Assembly: GCA_029259995.1 (NCBI GenBank)
Contig: JAJDEC010000296.1
Span: 1 to 5,919, forward strand
DNA from: Phycisphaerae bacterium
Lineage (GTDB): Bacteria; Planctomycetota; Phycisphaerae; UBA1845; UTPLA1
Direction of reading: 5' to 3'
Length of the DNA: 5,919 bases
Shown here: one piece after another, positions 4,013-5,919 of the stretch
Numbering within the stretch: the first letter of the stretch is position 1
Layout of the letters: each line of letters opens with the position of its first letter
Translations under genes and position numbers: made by a program
Notes under the pieces: model-generated
Seen by the model: only the letters and a program-made list of their open reading frames with translations
Databases searched by the model: none
Told to the model about the DNA's origin: nothing

Positions 4013-5875
4013 ATGGGGACCCCGATGGTTGATTGCCCTTCCATTTCCGATCTCGATTCCGCCGGGAAAGGCCAGTCAGCCAACCATGATGTGCTGAGCC
4101 ATATTGAAGCCTGTGTCAAATGCAAGTCAGAATTCAATCGCCTCCGCGCCAACAACGCACTGGCCGACCGATTGCGACATTTCAGCGTGGAAAACACGGT
4201 CTTGACCGGCGTCTCGCCCGACACCACCATCGCACCGCAGATCGAAGGCTACGAATGCCTGACCGAACTGTCGCGCGGCAGCCAGGGCATTGTGTACAGG
4301 GCCCGACAGACCGCAACCAAGAGGACTGTTGCACTCAAGGTGCTCGCTTCGGGCTTGTTCGCAACGACTCGCCAGCGACATCGGTTCGAACGAGAGATCG
4401 AAATCGTCGGCGGCCTCATCCACCCGAACATCGTGATTCTCTACGGCAGCGAGCAAACCCGTACCGGTCACCTCTGTTTCGTGATGCAGTACATTGACGG
4501 CACAACACTCACGCAGTGGATTCTGGAAAATGCCCCGCCAGGAATCGACTCCGCACCTGGCTCCGAACGTCGCCTCGATTCGCGCAAGTCCCGGTCCCCA
4601 AGAAACAGGATCAAGGAGATCCTTTCTCTATTCTCCTCAATCTGCGCGGGCGTCGAGTATGCACATCAACGCGGCGTCATACATCGTGATTTGAAGCCCG
4701 GCAATATCATGATTGATGCCCAGGGAGAACCTCACATCCTGGATTTCGGATTGGCGAAAGCGCGTGGACGCGAGGGCTTCGACGCCGCAATCACAGCGAC
4801 GCAGCCCGGAGTCTTCATGGGCACGATTGCCTACGCTGCGCCCGAACAGGTTCGCGGCGACACCGACAGAGTTGATACCCGATCCGATGTCTACGCCCTC
4901 GGCGTCATCCTCTATGAAATGCTGACGGCAGCTCACCCCTATCCACTGGGCGGCTCCATGGTCGAAATGGCACACCACATCTCGGACACAGTGCCGTGCT
5001 CACCCTCCCATTATTCAAGGGCGATCCGAAGTGATCTCGATACCATCGTCATGAGGGCACTCGCCAAGGACCCCGATCGCAGATACTCAACGGCAGGCGC
5101 GCTGCGCGCCGATGTAGGTCATTTCCTTGCCGATGAACCGATCGAAGCAAAACGCGACAGCCTGACTTATGTCATCGCCAAGCGCCTTCAACGCCATCGA
5201 ATAATCATCACCGTTTCACTCTTTGTCCTGCTCCTCACGATCCTGTTCGGCGTCGAACGCAGCAGAAAAAAAGATGCCGTTCGAGTCGCCTACAAGGCCG
5301 ATCTGATGACATCTGTGTCGGAACTCCGGGATTTCCTGCGAGACGACTCACATCGCACACGGGATTTCAGACGAGAAATCGACAATCAACTTCGTTCCAT
5401 CGAGTCACGATTCGGCGTCTATCCGCTCGCAGACGCTGAAGCCCTCGAACGACTTGGCGACGCCCTCCTGGATGGCGGCGAGCAGGATCTGGCCGAGAAC
5501 TATCTGCTGAGTGCGCTGCAACAATACCGAATGACGCTGGGACATCAGGATCCGCGAACACTTCCGGCAATGAACAGCCTTGCCGTACTCTACCAACGCA
5601 GTCGCCGACCAGAACAGGCCGAAGCCGTCTTCATCGAATCGCTCGAATTGAGCCAAAACGCCCTCGGCCGCGATCACGAACAGTCGCTACGCATATTGAA
5701 TAATCTGGCGAACCTCTATTACGCCGAGGAGCGATTTGATGAGGCCCGCCGACACTTTCTCGATGGATTTGAAATCGCCGAGCAGGCCCTGCCTGAAGGC
5801 AACTCATTGCGGCTCAGATACATGAACAACCTCGGTGCCGTCAACAAACAGCTGAAGCGCTACCCGGAGGCGTAA
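4013..5875 (+). CDS. Membrane Ser/Thr kinase with zinc-finger-like N terminus and TPRs
   Basis: A 620-residue Hanks-type Ser/Thr protein kinase. Near the N terminus is HIEACVKC (H30, C34, C37), the HxxxCxxC pattern of zinc-binding anti-sigma domains. The kinase domain runs from about 80 to 370: glycine-rich loop LSRGSQGIVYRA (86-97, first glycine replaced by S87), catalytic K109 in VALK, helix-C glutamate probably E128, HRDLKPGN (224-231, RD type, D226), DFG (244-246), APE (276-278), D292, and R356/R357. All catalytic residues are present. A basic Ser/Arg-rich insert (about 172-200) precedes helix E. One transmembrane helix (about 397-414), flanked by RLQRHR and ERSRKK, puts the C terminus outside the cytoplasm. 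TPR-like repeats of about 42 residues fill 475-620. The protein ends at RYPEA, mid-repeat, which suggests truncation. It starts six bases after the sigma gene; an alternative ATG at 4025 is possible. It probably signals to or controls the sigma factor. Confidence 0.92.
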   Translation: MGTPMVDCPSISDLDSAGKGQSANHDVLSHIEACVKCKSEFNRLRANNALADRLRHFSVENTVLTGVSPDTTIAPQIEGYECLTELSRGSQGIVYRARQTATKRTVALKVLASGLFATTRQRHRFEREIEIVGGLIHPNIVILYGSEQTRTGHLCFVMQYIDGTTLTQWILENAPPGIDSAPGSERRLDSRKSRSPRNRIKEILSLFSSICAGVEYAHQRGVIHRDLKPGNIMIDAQGEPHILDFGLAKARGREGFDAAITATQPGVFMGTIAYAAPEQVRGDTDRVDTRSDVYALGVILYEMLTAAHPYPLGGSMVEMAHHISDTVPCSPSHYSRAIRSDLDTIVMRALAKDPDRRYSTAGALRADVGHFLADEPIEAKRDSLTYVIAKRLQRHRIIITVSLFVLLLTILFGVERSRKKDAVRVAYKADLMTSVSELRDFLRDDSHRTRDFRREIDNQLRSIESRFGVYPLADAEALERLGDALLDGGEQDLAENYLLSALQQYRMTLGHQDPRTLPAMNSLAVLYQRSRRPEQAEAVFIESLELSQNALGRDHEQSLRILNNLANLYYAEERFDEARRHFLDGFEIAEQALPEGNSLRLRYMNNLGAVNKQLKRYPEA

Positions 5876-5919
5876 GCTGGGTAAAGAAAAACCCAGGAGG
5901 CACAGGACCATCAAGACGG
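5876..5919 (+). other. Downstream tail with small hairpin and AGGAGG
   Basis: CTGGGT (5877-5882) and ACCCAG (5891-5896) form a 6-bp stem around an A-rich loop, starting two bases after the kinase stop. AGGAGG (5895-5900) overlaps the stem's 3' arm, so the stem could mask a ribosome binding site. No ATG, GTG or TTG follows within the remaining 19 bases, so whether a third gene follows cannot be seen. The lack of a T run argues against a terminator. Confidence 0.35.

Noticed and set aside
5877..5896. Hairpin after the kinase as a terminator
   Set aside because: The stem is only 6 bp with an A-rich loop and no T run follows; it overlaps AGGAGG, which fits a translation site better.
1..5919. CRISPR array, tRNA, rRNA, transposase or phage genes
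   Set aside because: I looked for regularly spaced repeats, cloverleaf-like sequence and mobile-element protein motifs on both strands and found none. The only mobile-like hint is the 15-bp inverted repeat at 3140-3227.

Overview
The window looks like chromosomal DNA from a planctomycete (Planctomycetota, possibly an uncultured or Phycisphaerae-like lineage). Three things suggest this. First, there is a secreted protein with repeated DCNxNGxPDxCE calcium-loop motifs and a C-terminal dockerin-like module, a style typical of that phylum. Second, an ECF sigma factor gene sits 6 bases before a gene for a membrane Ser/Thr kinase with TPR repeats, a pairing described repeatedly in planctomycetes. 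Third, the intergenic regions are long and rich in inverted repeats. The assignment is inferred from gene style; no rRNA or marker gene is present.

Layout. Bases 1-235 hold no gene I can support, only a cluster of TGACA pentamers (37-68) and a hairpin (140-169). Bases 236-403 on the minus strand form a short reading frame that looks coding but is unrecognised; it may be a small protein or the 3' remnant of a lost gene. A strong hairpin at 403-437 is the probable terminator of the large minus-strand gene at 513-2720. That gene encodes a predicted 735-residue exported protein: signal peptide, unnamed beta-rich domain, PKD-like domain, two copies of a ~178-residue repeat, and a dockerin-like end. 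A GTG start with AGGAG seven bases upstream defines its N terminus.

Bases 2721-3400 separate two divergent transcription units. No gene is convincing there, but there are four inverted repeats (8, 10, 7 and a perfect 15 bp), a run of eight G, and a plausible sigma-70-type promoter (3338-3365) serving the rightward unit.

The rightward unit is an ECF sigma factor (3401-4006) followed by a kinase (4013-5875). The kinase starts with an HxxxCxxC motif like that of zinc-binding anti-sigma domains, then has a complete RD-type kinase domain, one transmembrane helix and about three and a half TPR-like repeats. It stops in the middle of a repeat. The simplest working model, which is inference, is a sensing pair: the predicted extracytoplasmic TPR part senses something, the cytoplasmic kinase and zinc-finger part controls the sigma factor, and the sigma factor directs its own regulon. 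That regulon might include the divergent secreted protein, but no sequence evidence proves this.
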